A stretch of 64,000 nt of DNA, from positions 372,001 to 436,000 of the forward strand of contig JANFOG010000009.1 in the NCBI GenBank assembly GCA_024336345.1. The letters are read 5' to 3'. Shown here one piece after another: positions 53,201 through 64,000 of the stretch. The position numbers and the translations under genes are program-made. Each line of letters begins with the position of its first letter. Position 1 is the stretch's first letter. The stretch is from Mariannaea sp. PMI_226. Lineage: Eukaryota > Ascomycota > Sordariomycetes > Hypocreales > Nectriaceae. A model generated the notes under the pieces. It had not been told where the DNA came from and did not search any database. It saw only the letters and a list, made by a program, of their open reading frames with translations.

Positions 53201-55616
53201 GACCCCAAAGATTATCAGATAGAGGCGGGCTGTTGTCGGGGTTGTGCGGGAGAAACGGGCCACTGATTGGAGAACAATGTAGAGCCAACAATAGCTGTTT
53301 GCACATCATACAATATAAATACGTCAAGTTCTCAAAACATCGTAATAAATAGCTAAATGATATGAAGCTTTACACTTGAAATGAGAACAATTCGCGAATC
53401 ATTTTGTCGATACCCCCCAAGGATGACCGCATATGCCAAGTAAAAGATGTCGCTCTGTTTGGCAACCTATCGTGGAGCTGCGCATGTTTAAAAACGGTAA
53501 TGTGCGATACTGTTGTGAAGAGATTTGGATTGGGATAAGAGGGAAAAGTGGCATTTGATCCTTTCAGAGGAGGATGACACGGCATTGTTCGCATAGAAAT
53601 ATCCGGCAGAGACGGCAATGTCTCTTCCTGTTAGTGAATGAATCGTAATAGTGAACGGGCAATGAGGCATTCCTCAGCGGTATCCCCGGGGATTCCTGCC
53701 CTCACTGTCCCGTATCTTCTCTTAAGTATCACGAGCTTTCTTGGAGAAACTGAGGCTTGCGGATCAATAGTGGACGAAAAAGTGCCTCTAGAGTATCCGA
53801 AAAGGCAAGTACTTACGCTATCATATTTACAAATGCAGAGTGACCTGTCGACACTACGTTTTCCTTGTGCCTAGCATGGCGAGAGAAAAAAAAATTGCAC
53901 ACACATATTACGGAAGATTAACCACATTTGGATCTTTTCTCATCCATGGTTAAACAAGGAAGTCAGAAGCCATGGATCTCATGTCTTAGACAATTGCTGT
54001 TACCTACAGAAATCTGAGATCTTGGAAGGTCCCCAGTGTTGGATTGGAGGCTGGCATCCAGCTAAAGCTATGTGGCGGAACTTGATCAGGGTGTAATTGC
54101 CGAACATATACTTGCTTGATAATTATTTCATAGAATTTCTTATCCAATTCAATTCGGCACTGTGTCCTGAGAGTACACTAATGTTTGAGGATCATGTGGT
54201 CACGGTTGAGTATGGAACCTTTGGCGAGGATGGCATAACATTGATACAGTGCCAATTGATGCACGGAATATAGTCTGACAGAATACAGTGTGCCAAGGAT
54301 AGACCCAACTTAACGGTCAATGCATGTTTTGGAGAGTAGAGTCAGTTGAAATGTCTTTGCCTGGTGATTGTGTGTGTCATGAGTGGTCAGTTTTGAGCTC
54401 TAACTTGATTATTGGAGACATAGACTGGCATACAACTACCTGTTACAAGCAAGCCTTTGAGTTGTGACTGAGACAGTTTTGGGGACTTTGTTGCAACAGT
54501 CAACACGAAATGAAGCATCGCTGCGACTTCGCAACACACCGCTTCATTAGCATCTTGGCATCGGCGGCCGAAAAAAGTCCGCCTCCACACACGAGCTGTC
54601 TTGGCATTAAATCGCGTCAGCACTTTACCATTTTTCGTGACCCTATTGTAGAAGCCTATCGTGTCTAATTGTGCCTATCACGCCGAAGGACGGTTGGGGG
54701 ATCGTTGAACGAAGACTCTAGAAGAGGAAACGCGCCCTAAATTGAAAAATTAAAAAAAGACAAAAAAAAAGGAAAAGGAAAATGGATCATGATGATTCGG
54801 GAATAATGCCAAGATCAACCAAATCGGCTCGTGCACTCAGACTTGGCGAACCTCTCAAGGAACCATGGTTGCAAACGAACAGCTGACGTGAACTAATAGA
54901 TGACAGCAATGCTGTGGGAGTCAAACGCTGGACAACAGGGAAAAAAAATAAAATAAACCGAAAACAAAAGAACCAACTGATGATGCTGCCGATGAGCCGA
55001 GACCTACGATATCACCGTCCGCCCGGGTGTGTCTGTGTCTCTTCCCTCGAGCAAATCGACACACAGGCACACATTTTGGGAATGGCCTGGGAATAAGCAG
55101 CTCAAAATTTGCATCATTTACGGATGACGTTCTGGATAACCCGGCAATCTTAGGCGATGCGAAATGGCCCCACGCCCTCAAGCCTGGCTCGCCATGGCCG
55201 AGCACGCAATCGGGAGGGAGGGAGATATTGATGAGCGGGCTAAGTTAGTTCATTACGGCACAGGACAGGAAAAAAAAAGGTTTATTTAATTGAGTCATTG
55301 CGCCGATGAGGGAGAGGACATTGGGCATTGATCGCATGTCATATATAAGGTAGACGGAAGATCTGCACGTCTGCTTCTGCTCCCACGATCTAACGTTACT
55401 TGGCTTTTTGGAAGACTCCCTTGACTCCCTCACCACGGCGGCTCAATTTGGACACACTTTACACACCCTTGCCACTGAAAATTCGAATCTCATCTCACAT
55501 CTCGACTGATCCCCTATTAATATAACCAGAGAACGGACACCAACAAACATCCACCGCCAGAACTCAACAACAGAATTTTTTTTTTAAGAAAAATAAAACC
55601 ATATGCATAGAACGAC
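50282..55616. other. 5.3-kb gene-poor, partly AT-rich region
   Basis: No ORF longer than about 95 codons has any recognisable domain. The stretch from about 51.5 to 54.3 kb is noticeably AT-rich compared with flanking DNA, which could reflect an old RIP-mutated repeat or simple isochore structure. I could not identify transposon remnants by eye. The last few hundred bases are CT- and A-rich promoter-like sequence for the DUF1275 gene. Confidence 0.4.
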
Positions 55617-56538
55617 ATGACCAACACTTCAACACCTTCTAGCGAATCTCCTCGCATCCCGAGCAAGAGTGCCTTTCCAGCGGAGCGCGGATCATGGCAG
55701 CGATGGACCGTCGATATTAACACGCGATGGGGTGACTTATTGCTGCTCATGTGTTTTTTCATCGCCGGCTTAGTGGACAGCGCCGCATTCAACATGTATG
55801 GATGTTTCGTCAGTATGCAGACAGGTAAATCTTAGCCCATACTTTTACTTGACCAACTATTCTGACAGAGCGGGATTAAAAAAAAAAATAGGCAATACCA
55901 TCTTCGTCGGCTTAGGAGTGAGCGGCCAGCCAGAAAACCTTCCCGGCAAAGCCTGGTCCCGATGTTTCCTCGCCATCATCTGCTTCGGAATCGGCGCACT
56001 CTTCTTCTCTAGCTTCCATCGCTTCTTTGGCCCGCAGAAGCGCTGGGTGCTCGCCGCATCATTCCTCCTACAGGCGCTTTTCACTGGCATCGTGGCCATA
56101 CTCGCGACGACAGGCGCCGTGCACAACAAGCCAAGTGGTCGCGAGACTGTGCACCGCGACGGCCTCATCATCGAAACAGTGCGCGATTCTTTCCCCTGGA
56201 CCGACTTCGCCCCTATTACGCTGCTCGCCTTCCAAAGCGCCGGCCAGATCGTGGCCAGCAGGGTTCTCAAGTACAACAGTATGCCCACGGTGGTGCTGAC
56301 CAGCCTGTACTGCGACCTGATGAGCGACGCTCGGCTGTTCACGGCACCCTTGACGGACAACGCGGACAGGAACCGAAGATCGGTCGGCGCCGTCCTGCTG
56401 TTTGCCGGAGCCATCAGCGGTGGTTTCTTGAGCAAGAGCTGGGCTGGCTTCGCAGGGGCTCTTTGGATTGCTGCTTTCCTGAAAACCTGCATTGCTGTCG
56501 CCTGGTGCTGCTGGAAGCCAAAGGGGCAGAAATCCTGA
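55617..56538 (+). CDS. DUF1275 (YoaK-like) membrane protein
   Basis: About 284 residues. Exons: 55617-55824 and 55892-56538, joined inside the highly conserved MQTGNTIFVGLG motif (intron 55825-55891, GTAAAT donor). Hydrophobic segments include LLLLMCFFIAGLVDSAAF, CFLAIICFGIGALFF, VLAASFLLQALFTGIVAIL, ITLLAFQSAGQ and VGAVLLFAGAISGGFL, and a final helix ending in a short basic tail. The conserved AFQSAGQIVASRVL and VVLTSLYCDLMSD blocks define this family of integral membrane proteins, widespread in bacteria and fungi with no settled function. The N-terminal 35 residues are hydrophilic, Ser/Pro-rich. The leader contains a T9 run. It is convergent with a hydroxyacid dehydrogenase gene. Confidence 0.88.
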
Positions 56539-56995
56539 GCGTCCGGCCTTTATATGGTGAATCTGGATAGAGGTAGCATTGTCACTTGATAATTATTGGT
56601 TGAGTATGATTGCATTAGAACGTGGCGGCAAAATAGAGGTAGAAACGGACGGCGCATAATAGAAGAAATGTCTAATTCCTTACCAACTTCCAATCCTTCT
56701 TCTCCTTTCGCATACATAAGGCGCCTTTGACGTTCCATCTTGTTAATGTTTTCCATTCATCAGCTAAACGAGCGCTCCGAACTGGTGCCGTACTCCCGCA
56801 GTTAGACGGGCATATGGAGTGAGTTCATTGACTTGAGTCTTGAACCGACATCGGCATTGAATACTGGGAACTCAAAATGGATGCAAACGAAGGAGTAAAT
56901 GTTGAAAGGGTTTTGAGGATATCTGCTTTCTATTTTTTTTTTTTTGGTTTGGTTTGGTTCAATTCTAAGTTTTATCTTCTTTCATTTTATTCTCA
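56539..56995. other. Convergent 3' spacer
   Basis: 457 bp between two stop codons, with a T-rich tract near 56932-56945. No gene. Confidence 0.5.
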
Positions 56996-57943
56996 TTAAA
57001 TAATATTCTTCAATTCCTGCTTTGCCATGAACCGACGCAAGTTATCCGCAATCAATGCCTCGCTTCCTTGAGGCCGTCCGCCAGCTGCATGGGGGGACAC
57101 CACAACGTTGGGGGCCTTCCACAGGCGACTTGACTCGGGAAGAGGCTCTACTTCGAAGACGTCTAGGGCAGCTCCTCCAATCTCCCTCTTCTCAAGCGCA
57201 TCCGCCAGAGCAGCCTCGTCAATGGCCGTTCCTCGGCCTACGTTGATCACCCACGCATGCTTGGGGAGCAGCTTCAGGCGCTCGGCGTTGAGTGCATGCC
57301 TCGTTGAGTCGGAGCCGGGGAGAATCATGACCAGCGCATCAGTCTCCGGGAGCAGTTCAGGCAGGCTCTCCTCGCCGTAAATCTGGATGCCGTTGCGCAC
57401 GCCGGCCTTTCGGGCAACGCCTTGGACCTTGGACCCGAGACCAACCAGGTGCGGGGTGAGCGTCTTTGCGATGTTGCCAAAGCCCCAGACAAGCACGCGA
57501 GCATCCCGCAGCGTGGTGAAGGCGCCAGCTGGCCGGTCGGGCTGCGGGCCGCCGAGGTGTTGGGGCCACTTGTTCTGTAGCTGATAATCGCGCATCTCGT
57601 AGAAGCGACGGGCGGCGTTCAGCAGGAGGCCAAGAGTGTGTTCAGCCACGGTGAAGTCGTGCAAGCCAGAGCCGGTTGTGATGATGATCTTGGAAGTGTC
57701 GAAGCCGGCGCTGAGGACATCATTGGGACCAGCAGCGAGGGACTGGATCCAACGGAGGTTGGTGAGGCGTGAGGCCGCATCCTTGAGGTTTTCGGCTGTA
57801 TTGGTCCAAGTGACGAGAATGTCGGCGTCGACGTGCTCCTCGGGGATGAGCTGCTTGACGTCGTAAGGGACAAGAGTGACAGAGAAGCCGTCAAGGCTCG
57901 CGACGTCGAGCTTAAGCGACGTGGGGTAGAGCAACTTGACCAT
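56996..57943 (-). CDS. D-2-hydroxyacid dehydrogenase (NAD(P)-dependent)
   Basis: Single-exon 315-residue enzyme of the D-isomer-specific 2-hydroxyacid dehydrogenase family, which reversibly reduces 2-keto acids such as glyoxylate, hydroxypyruvate or pyruvate. The Rossmann dinucleotide loop is VWGFGNIAKTL (Gly154, Gly156); the loop ends in Ala rather than Gly. The catalytic trio is visible: Arg237 in NVGRGTAID, Glu264 in DVFEVEPLP and His285 in SPHAAGG. An N-terminal substrate-binding half contains SLAAGPNDV and the GSGLHDFTVAEHTLGLLL hinge. No targeting signal is obvious. It is the only catabolic enzyme near the DUF1275 gene. The substrate cannot be assigned by eye. Confidence 0.9.
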   Translation of the reverse strand: MVKLLYPTSLKLDVASLDGFSVTLVPYDVKQLIPEEHVDADILVTWTNTAENLKDAASRLTNLRWIQSLAAGPNDVLSAGFDTSKIIITTGSGLHDFTVAEHTLGLLLNAARRFYEMRDYQLQNKWPQHLGGPQPDRPAGAFTTLRDARVLVWGFGNIAKTLTPHLVGLGSKVQGVARKAGVRNGIQIYGEESLPELLPETDALVMILPGSDSTRHALNAERLKLLPKHAWVINVGRGTAIDEAALADALEKREIGGAALDVFEVEPLPESSRLWKAPNVVVSPHAAGGRPQGSEALIADNLRRFMAKQELKNII

Positions 57944-59209
57944 TTTTACCGGTACTGGAGATAGGGCGATTGAGAATAAAAAAGAGAGTAAACTGATGAG
58001 CGTCCGAAGTGAGAGAAAACCCGCTGCAAGATGTTGTTTAATTACTTAGGTAGGTATTGGTGCGCTCTCACCTCTAGCCCCTCGAACCATCGCGGGGAAG
58101 CAAAGAGCAGGACCTCGGGCTATAAACACCCGGCCCTCAGCTCGGCCACAAACGCCAAATCGCGGGGGGGAGGTGTCATGACCGGAGAGAATACCGGAGC
58201 TGCAACGGAGCAGACACTAACAAATGACGCATGTAGTGCGCGTGGAGTGTCCACCATACCGTGGGGGTAGTCTCTTTTTGAGCCTTTCGTTTTTCAAATT
58301 TTTGGGGGGGAATGGGGAGCCAAAACATGGGTGAACTGCGGCAGACATGCTAATGTACTCGTTTTGAAGGCTTCGTGCTGAACAGAAATAGGTTCAGATC
58401 CACCTATGGGTAGGGTAGATTCTTGAGACGTAAAATATTTTGCGCTGTTATTAATGGAGCTCAGCAGATTGCACTCAATGATTTCCCACGAGGAGAAGCC
58501 TAGTTGCTTCTCTGTGGCCAATTAAGTGGAGGAGACTGATTGGGCGTACTTAGGTTGGGGGTGATGAATTGATGAGTCTGCTTGGGCGACACTGTCCCAT
58601 GCCGCTCGAGGATGGAACCATGCAGTATCATGAATGAACTCTGAATTCTCATCGGCAGCGCCCTAGGACTGGGTACGTAACATGCTCAAAAGCAATGGGG
58701 GCTAGAATAAGCGCACCACAACGGTTTTGTGCAATCAGATATCAGTGGAGTATTTATCTTTGCGTAGCAAAGTCGGCAAAGGAAATTGACAAAGCCTCCT
58801 GGCACAGCTCTCTACGACTCTCATGGCCATGGCTGTGAAACTGTATACAGCTTGTTTTTCACTTTGGTCAGTCTTTTTGTTACCCGAATCTCAATAGCTG
58901 TTACGCTTCGACGGCAGGAAAACGTGACTGGCAGATCTAAAAGGTGGATGCTAGAAGAGTTTACTATTCGAGAAGGAAGCAAGAATGTCTTCATAAAAAT
59001 TAATTATTATGCAAGATGTAATGAAACGTGCTGTCTTCGAGCTGCAACATTCTCTCCATTGATCACTTTGTGTACTATGTACGAGCCCTCAGGCCATTCG
59101 CATGGGAGCCCTTGAGATCACTGTGGCGCAAAGTCAGCCCTGAGACGCAATTTTAGGGAGCCAGGGGTTCCGGAAATCGTCACCTCACCTGGAAACGTGG
59201 GGATGCCCC

Positions 59210-59229
59210 CCGGTGGTGCATCACACCGG
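59210..59229. repeat. Short perfect hairpin
   Basis: CCGGTG and CACCGG arms with an 8-nt loop. Function unknown. Confidence 0.35.
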
Positions 59230-59560
59230 TTTCAGGGCTAGATCTGACGGCCTCGCATAAAGGATCGGTGTGCCTCAAATTGGTGCAACCAGCCTTGGGT
59301 TTCTGACGTGAGATCTCTTGAGATGGTTCTACCCATTCAGAATCTGGAGTAATTCAGTGGTGCGCCGTTATATCCCGGCATATGTACCAGCCGGTGAGAC
59401 TAGCCGTGCATGAACCGTGCGAGAGGCGTGTCACCCGGTTCAGCAGTGCCATTTAGTCAATCTATCAATACGGAAGAACTAGACCTTCTTCTTGTTCAAG
59501 GTGTAGTCCAACTGTAGCTGAGGCAGTGATAATTAGTTGCTGAAGCCACAGACGTAATAC

Positions 59561-59578
59561 GTGCGTGCGTGCGTGCGT
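59561..59578. repeat. GTGC microsatellite
   Basis: Four and a half tandem copies of GTGC. A simple repeat of no evident function. Confidence 0.7.
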
Positions 59579-60382
59579 AGTGTCCTTCAAGGCTTGAATT
59601 TCACCCACAGGAGAAATCTCGCCTTCCCTCGCTTCTCACCACTACTAGGAACAACAGTCAATCCCGAAGTTTGGGCGAGACAAAACCGTAGTCACCTGCT
59701 CTACACCGCAGCGAACCTCATACAGAAAGTTTCATTCATATTGAAATGTTCGTATGTAGTAGGGCCTTTACAGCGTGAAAACTAATATTGCATTACAGCC
59801 CCTGCATTGTGTTGATGAAGTATCGTTCTGCAACGACTAGCAGGTCTGAAGTTGCCGCCACAGTAGGGATCTCCCGGCCCCCTTACAAACCGCGTAGATA
59901 GCGTCCATAGCGTCCATAATGTTTAGAAATCTTCCACAAACATGCCTCTAGACCAATTACGTTTGGTTACAGCCCTTCAGTGTCAGCAACGACTTTGAGC
60001 AAATATCCAAAGAGTCCAACTCAGGCTTAGACCCGAAAGAATGGCGTCGTGCTAGTCTTATGGGTACCGGATCCTCAGCTTATTTCTCAGTCTCTTTGCC
60101 CCTGAAGCTCCCTCATCTGCCGAGTCGACTTTGTCATGTTCTCCACCACTTTCGTTGCTATCACTAGTCATATACCTGGTTTTCCCTTTGAAACATTGAC
60201 GAACGCTGATGGGAGTTGGCGCATGGGTTCCGGGGTAACACACTCTCGGTCCTCCACCCCACTTTGAGGCTTTCATTCATGGACCAAAAATTTATCTTAC
60301 GACGTGTGAATTTTTTTCCCTTCATCTTATATCTAATAATCAACCTGCTCAAGTGACTGGTCTCCTTGTAAAAGCAGTCGCC

Positions 60383-62324
60383 ATGGCCTCAGATACAGGA
60401 CCTGATGGCTCGGATACGGACGTACAAACTTCGAGCCTCGAGGCCGGCAATACATCCTTTGAGAAGGGCGGCGTCGACGAGACAGAAAAGGTCGTGCACG
60501 CAGATGGCACTGTGGACTACCTAGACGCTAAAGCAATCGGCGGCGATGTTGGTGACATGCCTCATGGCTACTTTCGCAGCGCTCAATTCGTTGGTACCGT
60601 GATAGCCCAATGTCTTGGAAGTATTTGTGCATATCTTGGTTGGGTGTTGCCGGCAAACACTCTGTAAGTTGACATTGCCTCTTCCAAGCAGGTGTGTTGT
60701 TTGTTTGCATGACATTGTGCCCATCTAACAAAACTCCGGCCTAGAACTCTCATCAACCAGGATATTGGACCCTCGCCAAACATTAACTGGGTGGCCACTA
60801 TGTGGACGATGGGAACCTCTATCGGCTTCCTCCTCTTTGGGCGACTTTCCGACATGTATGGACGCAAATGGCTTGTCGTTGGATGCAGCGTCCTCGGTCT
60901 CATCGGTTGCATCATTGGCTCGTGTGCACAGAACGTGGAGATGCTCATTGTGGCCAACGTCTGCAACGGCATCGCGGCTGCTGGTCAGCTGTCTTTTGGA
61001 ATCGTCCTGGGTGAACTCGTCCCCAACAAATGGAGAGGCCCGATTGCTTCCCTGGTCTTCTTCTCATCCCTCCCCTTTGCCGTCTTCGGACCCGTCATTG
61101 CCCGATCCTTCTTCGTCAACACATCTTCCCGGTGGCGCTGGAGCTACTTCCTGGGCGACATCCTCGGTACCATCTCATTGGCACTCAACTGGTTCTTTTA
61201 CCATCCACCCGAGTTTAGCCAGCTGCATGTACATGGAAAGACCAAATGGCAGATGACCAAAAACCTCGACTTTATCGGCATCTTTTTGTACATTTCAGGG
61301 TGTGTCCTCTTCCTCATCGGCCTCTCCTGGGGTGGCACTCGATATCCATGGGATAGCGCAGAGACTCTGTGCACGCTACTTGTTGGTGTCGCGACCCTTG
61401 TTGCCTTCGTTGTGTATGGTATGTGTCAGCTGCCCAATTGATAGCTAGCTAAACTGTCTCCTCCCGATTGCTAACATCGAGCGTGAAGAGGGTTACTTCT
61501 GCAAAACTACCCCGCTAATGCCGCCGCGAATGTTCAAAAACATTGGCTTCGTAGCGATCACCAGCATCGCCACGCTAGGTGCGATGGTCTACTACTCCCT
61601 CTCTATCCTCTGGCCGACAATCATCAGCACCATTTACACCACGAATGTCACTGATGTCGGCTGGCAAAGCTCTGTGGTTGGTGGTGGCATCCTTCTTGGA
61701 GAACTCATTGGAGGAATCACCCTTTCGTATGTGCCCAAAGTGAGATGGCAATGCATTGTATCGTCTGGCATTGCGTTCGCCTTCATGACCTCACTAGTCA
61801 CTATATCGATCGATCGCTGGGCTGCGACCATTGCTCTTGGAGTGCTTGCCTGTACCTTCATTGGCGTTGTTGACAACATTTCCTTCTCAGGCGTCACCCT
61901 GCTTTGGGAGGCCCAGGACATTGGCTTGGCCACAGGAATTCTGGGCTCAATCCGCGGATTTGGCGGTGCCATCGCAGAGGCTCTATACGTGTCAGTACTA
62001 AATAACGAGCTTGCTAAGAATATCCCGAATCTAGTTGCACCTGCGGCCGTCCAAGCTGGCCTCCCCGAGTCGTCAGTCAAGCAGTTGCTGGCTGGAACTT
62101 CTAGCGGCGACTTTTCAGCTGTCCCCGGCATGACCGATAAGATTCTGGCTGTCGTTGGCCTCGCACTGAAGGACTCATATATTGCATCCTTCAAGATTGT
62201 ATTCTATACGACTATTCCGTTCTCGTTCATCCTATTGGCCTCATCCTTCTTCGTACCAGATATGGAGAAGTATCTCGGCAACAAGGTTGCCAAGAAGCTG
62301 CAACGAATGGGGGCAAGGCGCTGA
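60383..62324 (+). CDS. MFS transporter, TRI12/siderophore-drug exporter type
   Basis: About 596 residues. Exons: 60383-60663, 60745-61418 and 61489-62324. ATG 60383 has a good context (GCCATGG). The protein has a 70-residue hydrophilic N-terminus and about 13-14 hydrophobic helices, fitting the DHA2/TRI12 subfamily (trichothecene efflux pump-like). MFS motif A is present as FGRLSDMYGRKW between helices 2 and 3. WRWSYFLGDILGTISLALNWFF and the long loop with a Pro-rich HPPEF are typical of fungal members. The C-terminal half includes VTDVGWQSSVVGGGILLGELIGG. It ends in a basic tail (KKLQRMGARR). Likely plasma-membrane export of a toxic small molecule or siderophore; the substrate is unknown. 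Only 133 bp separate its stop from the stop of a PDR ABC transporter. Confidence 0.88.
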
Positions 62325-62457
62325 GTTCTCTTGGAAGGAGACGTAAATGGAAGCACGTATCTATATATATATGTAATAATATGCCGACTTAGAGCTAATG
62401 ATATGAAAAATGAAATATATACAAACATATCCAAGTCTACTTCCCTACATGATTCTT
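62325..62457. other. Convergent 3' spacer, AT-rich
   Basis: Contains a TA-dinucleotide stretch (around 62362-62373). Shared 3' end of two exporter genes. Short and without a gene. Confidence 0.5.
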
Positions 62458-64000
62458 CTACTCAACCTTGTTCTTGCCCTTGTTCTTCGGAACCCTGACA
62501 AGCCAGTAAAGCATCAAAGCTCCGAAAACATTGAAGATAATATACACCCACATCAAGCCGAAATCCCGATACCTGTTATGATAGTAAGAACCAGCGCTTC
62601 TTAGAAATGCATTGGTATCCCCAATAGAGCAGTACGTGCACGCGGTTGTACTGTTTGGTTCTGTCAGGTAGCCTCCAGCAGCCTCCATATAAACCGATAA
62701 GAATTCCTGGCAATTTTGCCCTTTGGGTGGAGGAAAGCTGACGTATTCGTTTGCTGCACAAACCACCTCTGTGTTTGCAATTCCAGTGGAGAGCATGGCG
62801 GACACCAGGTACGTGAAGGGGCTGAGGCGATACATGAAGATCCAGAACCTAGGCATGGTATCTGGTCTCGCGAGAACACCGCAAAAGATCAGACACATCA
62901 TAAACAAAAGGTTGGCGATGTTGCCTCCATTCTCTGCTGATTCACAGCCTGCAATAATGAAATCGGTAAAAGTGCAGGTAAAAAGCATGAACGTGAGAAT
63001 AAGCAGGAACATGAGGACTCCTCGTTCAGTTACGGCATCGGATGCCTCTGCGTTTCGATATAGTCCGATCGGATAGTACCAGCAGAAGTAAATTGCAGCG
63101 GCCATGAGCGTATTCCAGGGTAGTTCAACGATTATCTGGCTAAGCATGAAGACTTTCCAGCTGTATGTCTTTGACGGACGCTCACGCACTTCGTAAAGAT
63201 CTCTCTGAATGACAAAGTGTGGCATCGTCTGTTGAACCATTTGCCCAAAGACGGTGAGAACCTGAAATATGGCAAACATTTGGTTTTGTAGACCTTGAAC
63301 GGTATTTGGCGACTGGAAAAAGACGAACCCGACGAATAAAGCAATTATCACACAGAGAGAAATCTTGGAATAGATGTATGACGGTGTGCGCCAATATTGA
63401 TCGAACACGCGCCGGGTAACATTCACAAGTTGTACCCAAAACGGAGCGGCAAACTCGTCCAGCGATGAGAGATCGTCATCTTGTGCACTTGATTTTACAG
63501 GGTGCTTCCGAAGCCGTTCGAGCTCCCTCTGAACCTCTGCGGCCTCTGGTGATTCTCGCCAGATTCGGGGCCAGTCTTGGTCTGTGGATGATCCAGGCGC
63601 AGCACCGATGACCTCAAGCATCCATTCAGCAGGGTTTACGCCTGGCGGGCATGGAGGCGCACCCTTTTGCTCAAAATATTCAATCATACATCGCGAATTG
63701 TCACCGACATCACCGAAATAGACAGTCTTGCCTCCACTGGCAAGGAACAAGAGGCGATCGAACCGCTGGAAGAGAATAGCCGACGGCTGATGAATAGTGC
63801 ACAAGATGGCCTGGCCGCTGCGAGCTAACTTCTCAAGTAGATCCAAAATGGACCAAGAGGTCTGGGAGTCCAAACCAGAGGTCGGCTCATCAACAAAGAG
63901 TAGGACTGGTGGCCTCGCTGCGAGTTCAACACCGATGGTCAATCGCTTGCGTTGCTCAACATTGAGACCCTCTCCGAGGACGCCAATCACGGCCTCCGAG
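62458..64000 (-). CDS. PDR-type ABC transporter, C-terminal part (cut by window edge)
   Basis: The 3' portion (about 513 residues) of a full-size ABCG/PDR pump; the 5' part lies beyond position 64000. It starts in the second nucleotide-binding domain. It has the PDR-specific signature [15 protein letters not shown], Walker [13 protein letters not shown], and the H-loop region [10 protein letters not shown]. The [15 protein letters not shown] block precedes the second transmembrane domain. Six or more hydrophobic helices follow (for example [61 protein letters not shown]). A Cys-containing extracellular loop ([22 protein letters not shown]) comes before the final helix and the lysine-rich end. 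Role: ATP-driven efflux of hydrophobic compounds at the plasma membrane. No intron is seen in this part. Confidence 0.9.
   Translation of the reverse strand, partial: SEAVIGVLGEGLNVEQRKRLTIGVELAARPPVLLFVDEPTSGLDSQTSWSILDLLEKLARSGQAILCTIHQPSAILFQRFDRLLFLASGGKTVYFGDVGDNSRCMIEYFEQKGAPPCPPGVNPAEWMLEVIGAAPGSSTDQDWPRIWRESPEAAEVQRELERLRKHPVKSSAQDDDLSSLDEFAAPFWVQLVNVTRRVFDQYWRTPSYIYSKISLCVIIALFVGFVFFQSPNTVQGLQNQMFAIFQVLTVFGQMVQQTMPHFVIQRDLYEVRERPSKTYSWKVFMLSQIIVELPWNTLMAAAIYFCWYYPIGLYRNAEASDAVTERGVLMFLLILTFMLFTCTFTDFIIAGCESAENGGNIANLLFMMCLIFCGVLARPDTMPRFWIFMYRLSPFTYLVSAMLSTGIANTEVVCAANEYVSFPPPKGQNCQEFLSVYMEAAGGYLTEPNSTTACTYCSIGDTNAFLRSAGSYYHNRYRDFGLMWVYIIFNVFGALMLYWLVRVPKNKGKNKVE

Larger units (their letters stand above)
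57944..60382. other. 2.4-kb spacer without a recognisable gene
   Basis: Promoters of the dehydrogenase (left) and MFS pump (right). It contains a GTGC tetranucleotide repeat (59561-59578), a hairpin CCGGTG/CACCGG (59210-59229) and a tandem duplication of 9 bp (AGCGTCCAT) near 59898-59917. No gene or RNA recognised. Confidence 0.45.

Noticed and set aside
64000..64000. CRISPR arrays, bacterial operons, ribosome-binding sites or riboswitches anywhere in the window
   Set aside because: None seen. The window is eukaryotic with spliceosomal introns.

Overview
The window is nuclear DNA of a filamentous ascomycete (Pezizomycotina; a sordariomycete is my best guess, at low confidence). The evidence is short spliceosomal introns of about 50-95 nt with GTAAGT-like donors, several Zn2Cys6 regulators, an AA11 chitin LPMO, a fungal rhodopsin-like membrane protein, a TRI12-type MFS pump, a PDR-type ABC pump and a spliced tRNA-Ala. 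Genes lie on both strands. Spacers are unusually long, several exceeding 2 kb.

Layout. 0.1-7.6 kb: a Zn2Cys6 factor (-), a divergent old-yellow-enzyme-like FMN oxidoreductase (+) and a second Zn2Cys6 factor (+). 9.5-10.5 kb: an IroE/Fes-type esterase. 12.7-14.0 kb: a secreted beta-helix protein. 14.9-18.9 kb: a divergent pair, a DszA/NtaA-type flavin monooxygenase and a DszC-like member of the acyl-CoA dehydrogenase fold, which looks like an organosulfur-scavenging module. 20-22 kb: a protein-kinase-like protein and an F-box protein. 22.7-27.7 kb: an N-terminal protein methyltransferase (NTM1 type) facing away from an intronless 979-residue gene that I assign to the domesticated reverse-transcriptase-related rvt family. 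28.6-30.8 kb: a secreted six-hairpin-glycosidase-like protein, then tRNA-Ala(AGC). 31.3-33.1 kb: a third Zn2Cys6 factor. 34.8-35.9 kb: an AA11 LPMO. 37.2-41.6 kb: two tail-to-tail acyl/aryl-CoA ligases, each ending in a peroxisomal PTS1. 44.3 kb: thioredoxin. 48.7-50.3 kb: a rhodopsin-like membrane protein. 55.6-58 kb: a DUF1275 membrane protein and a D-2-hydroxyacid dehydrogenase. 60.4-64 kb: an MFS pump and the 3' half of an ABC pump cut by the window edge.

The most striking observation is inside the rvt gene. Residues 421-450 (nt 26049-26138) match the N-terminal tail of histone H3 (positions 2-31) at 26 of 30 residues. The H3 lysines K4, K9 and K18 are replaced by arginine, while K14, K23 and K27 (in an ARKS context) are kept. 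An acidic block follows about 12 residues later, and the reverse-transcriptase core starts after that. The same protein keeps the HDD of RT motif C but seems to lack the motif A aspartate. A reverse-transcriptase-derived cellular protein carrying an internal H3-tail mimic is, as far as I know, undescribed.

Exon coordinates were derived by hand from splice signals and reading phase. Family assignments come from recognising motifs, not from database searches.
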